Below, one piece after another: positions 13,653-14,829 of a stretch of 14,829 nucleotides of DNA (positions are counted from its first letter, which is position 1; each line of letters starts with the position of its first letter). The notes under the pieces are model-generated. The model ran no database searches, had not been told where the DNA came from, and saw nothing but the letters and a program-made list of their open reading frames with translations. Position numbers and translations under genes: made by a program. Source of the DNA: Methanobrevibacter sp. (lineage in GTDB: Archaea > Methanobacteriota > Methanobacteria > Methanobacteriales > Methanobacteriaceae). The stretch is taken from contig JAGCLR010000358.1 of assembly GCA_017646885.1 (NCBI GenBank), positions 1 to 14,829 on the forward strand, in the 5' to 3' direction.

Positions 13653-13697
13653 ATAGCTATTTAAAATTAAATAGCTATCTTTTATTTTATTTTTAAA
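13653..13697 (+). terminator. Second, stronger hairpin after glnA followed by T-rich tract
   Basis: Perfect 12-bp arms (13653-13664 and 13667-13678, core ATAGCTATTTAA) flank two A residues. The T-rich run CTTTTATTTTATTTTT follows at once. This resembles a bacterial-style intrinsic terminator, less common in archaea, and separates glnA from nrpR. Confidence 0.65.
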
Positions 13698-13762
13698 AAC
13701 TTGTTTTAACCAATTACAACACTTATTCTTAAAAAATTCCAGTTTAGAAAGTAGGAGATTAC

Positions 13763-14829
13763 ATGTCAGAATCTGAACATAGAATGATAGAAATTCTAAG
13801 AATCCTTAATGTACAGGAAAAGCCAATCGGTTCAAAAGTAATAGCTGACGAACTTAAGACCAAAGGGTATAACCTTGGTGAGAGAGCAGTGCGTTACCAT
13901 ATGCAAATTCTTGATGAAAAGGGATACACAGAAAGAAAAGGATATTCTGGTAGAGTAATCACAGAACTTGGAAGAGGAAAGCTTGAAAAGGGATTGATTT
14001 ACGACCAAGTTGACTTCACATTTTCAAAATTTGAAGAGAGAATATACTTAACTGATTTTGATTACAATAACAGATGTGGAAATGTAATCGTAAATACCTC
14101 AAATATCCTGGAAAACAAGGCATTTGACATAATTAAGGAAGTCTTTGCTGCAGGGGTTTGCGTAAGCCCATTGATCAATGCTAAAAAAACTGAAATCAAT
14201 GGGAAAAAAGGATATGTGATGAAAACCATCTGTGGTACAACAATTGATGGAGTGTTCTTGAAAAATGGAATTCCATCCATCCCACAATATGGAGGGCTTG
14301 TTGAAATTGAAGATTACTATCCTACCAAGTTTTCAGAATTGATTTCCTACAAGAAAACATCCATTACTCCATTAGATGCATTTATAGCAAAAGGCATGAC
14401 TTCAGTTTTGGATGTTGCAGAACATGGAACCGGAACAATTCCAGCAAACTTTAGGATAATTCCGGAAACCGGTTTAGAAAAGGCAAAGGAAATTATCCAA
14501 AAACTTGAAAAAGTTGGAATTGGAGGAGTTTTGGAAATCGGAGAAACAAGTGAAAACGTTTTAGGAATTCCAGTTCCTGAAGGAATGGTTGGAATATCAA
14601 TCATTGGAGGAATCACACCATTCTGTGCAGCTCAGGAAATGGATTACAAAGTTGATATCAAGACTGGAGAGGAATTCATTGATTACAATAAACTGAAAGA
14701 GCTTGAATCCTCTAAGCACAAAATCAAGAAAGCAAAGAAGATAGAGTATAAGCAAACACCATTCATACTTACAAAATCATTGAATAGGATGAATCAAGTC
14801 GATTATGACATTGAAACCAATGAGGGAAA
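13763..14829 (+). CDS. nrpR: NrpR, 2-oxoglutarate-responsive repressor of nitrogen genes (3' end off the window)
   Basis: Transcription repressor of nitrogen-assimilation genes in methanogens. Residues 1 to about 70 are a winged helix: EHRMIEILRILN, then KVIADELKTKGYNLGERAVRYHMQILDEKG as the recognition region, and RVITELGRGKLEKG as the wing. From about residue 85 an NrpR (DUF128) effector domain follows (FTFSKFEERIYL, GNVIVNTSNIL, VCVSPLI, GTTIDGVFLKNGIPSIPQYGGLVEI, AEHGTGTIPANFRIIP). Then comes a Lys-rich linker and the reading frame runs off the edge at 355 residues; whether a second effector domain follows is not visible. ATG start has AGGAGATT upstream. It lies 143 bp after glnA behind two hairpins, and I see no strong TATA box or GGAA-N6-TTCC before it, so it may depend partly on read-through. 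Confidence 0.93.
   Translation, partial: MSESEHRMIEILRILNVQEKPIGSKVIADELKTKGYNLGERAVRYHMQILDEKGYTERKGYSGRVITELGRGKLEKGLIYDQVDFTFSKFEERIYLTDFDYNNRCGNVIVNTSNILENKAFDIIKEVFAAGVCVSPLINAKKTEINGKKGYVMKTICGTTIDGVFLKNGIPSIPQYGGLVEIEDYYPTKFSELISYKKTSITPLDAFIAKGMTSVLDVAEHGTGTIPANFRIIPETGLEKAKEIIQKLEKVGIGGVLEIGETSENVLGIPVPEGMVGISIIGGITPFCAAQEMDYKVDIKTGEEFIDYNKLKELESSKHKIKKAKKIEYKQTPFILTKSLNRMNQVDYDIETNEG

Noticed and set aside
14062..14616. Three minus-strand open frames of 62-89 residues
   Set aside because: They are antisense to the NrpR effector domain, which reads through the same interval with family motifs.

Overview
This window is AT-rich chromosomal DNA from a methanogenic archaeon, most likely Methanobrevibacter or a close relative in the Methanobacteriales. 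The evidence is an archaeal TATA-binding protein, an archaeal FEN-1 with a PIP box, a homocitrate synthase and a homoaconitase-type large subunit of coenzyme B synthesis, an NrpR repressor with its operator, an elongator tRNA-Met with a bulge-helix-bulge intron, BRE/TATA promoters, T-rich terminators and several TTG starts. From memory, the gene order resembles Methanothermobacter (serB, tbp, a CYTH protein, aksA, hacA, a DUF98 protein, FEN-1, then the SAH-hydrolase gene). The window is therefore mostly conserved backbone, with no insertion sequence, prophage, CRISPR array or transfer signature that I can see.

Layout. 1-1563 (minus strand): tbp followed 12 nt later by serB, whose product carries a long glutamate-rich tail that runs off the left edge. 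1564-1927: an AT-rich divergent spacer with a palindrome that is a TATA box on both strands. 1928-7086 (plus strand): a CYTH phosphohydrolase/cyclase-like gene, aksA, hacA, a chorismate-lyase-like (DUF98) gene and fen. 7107-9134 (minus strand): a small M14-like metallohydrolase and ahcY. 9298-9407: intron-containing tRNA-Met(CAU). 9711-11802 (plus strand): an aldo/keto reductase fused to a two-cluster ferredoxin domain, and a minimal ThiF/MoeB/HesA-type E1 enzyme. 12184-14829: a nitrogen-control module made of an NrpR operator, glnA, two hairpin terminators and nrpR, which runs off the right edge.

How the genes work together. AksA and HacA catalyse the first steps from 2-oxoglutarate and acetyl-CoA towards the 7-mercaptoheptanoyl chain of coenzyme B. 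The DUF98 protein may supply 4-hydroxybenzoate for tetrahydromethanopterin. AhcY recycles S-adenosyl- or S-inosyl-homocysteine. GlnA assimilates ammonia, and NrpR, encoded next door, should repress glnA through the operator that overlaps the predicted transcription start. TBP and FEN-1 are information-processing genes embedded in this metabolic block.

The most unusual signals are (i) an exact 10-bp inverted repeat between the last 10 nt of the tRNA-Met intron and the tRNA 3' trailer, (ii) the acidic tail on SerB, (iii) the double-sided TATA palindrome upstream of tbp, (iv) the compact M14-like hydrolase, and (v) a glycine in GlnA at the position of the feedback arginine of Bacillus-type enzymes.
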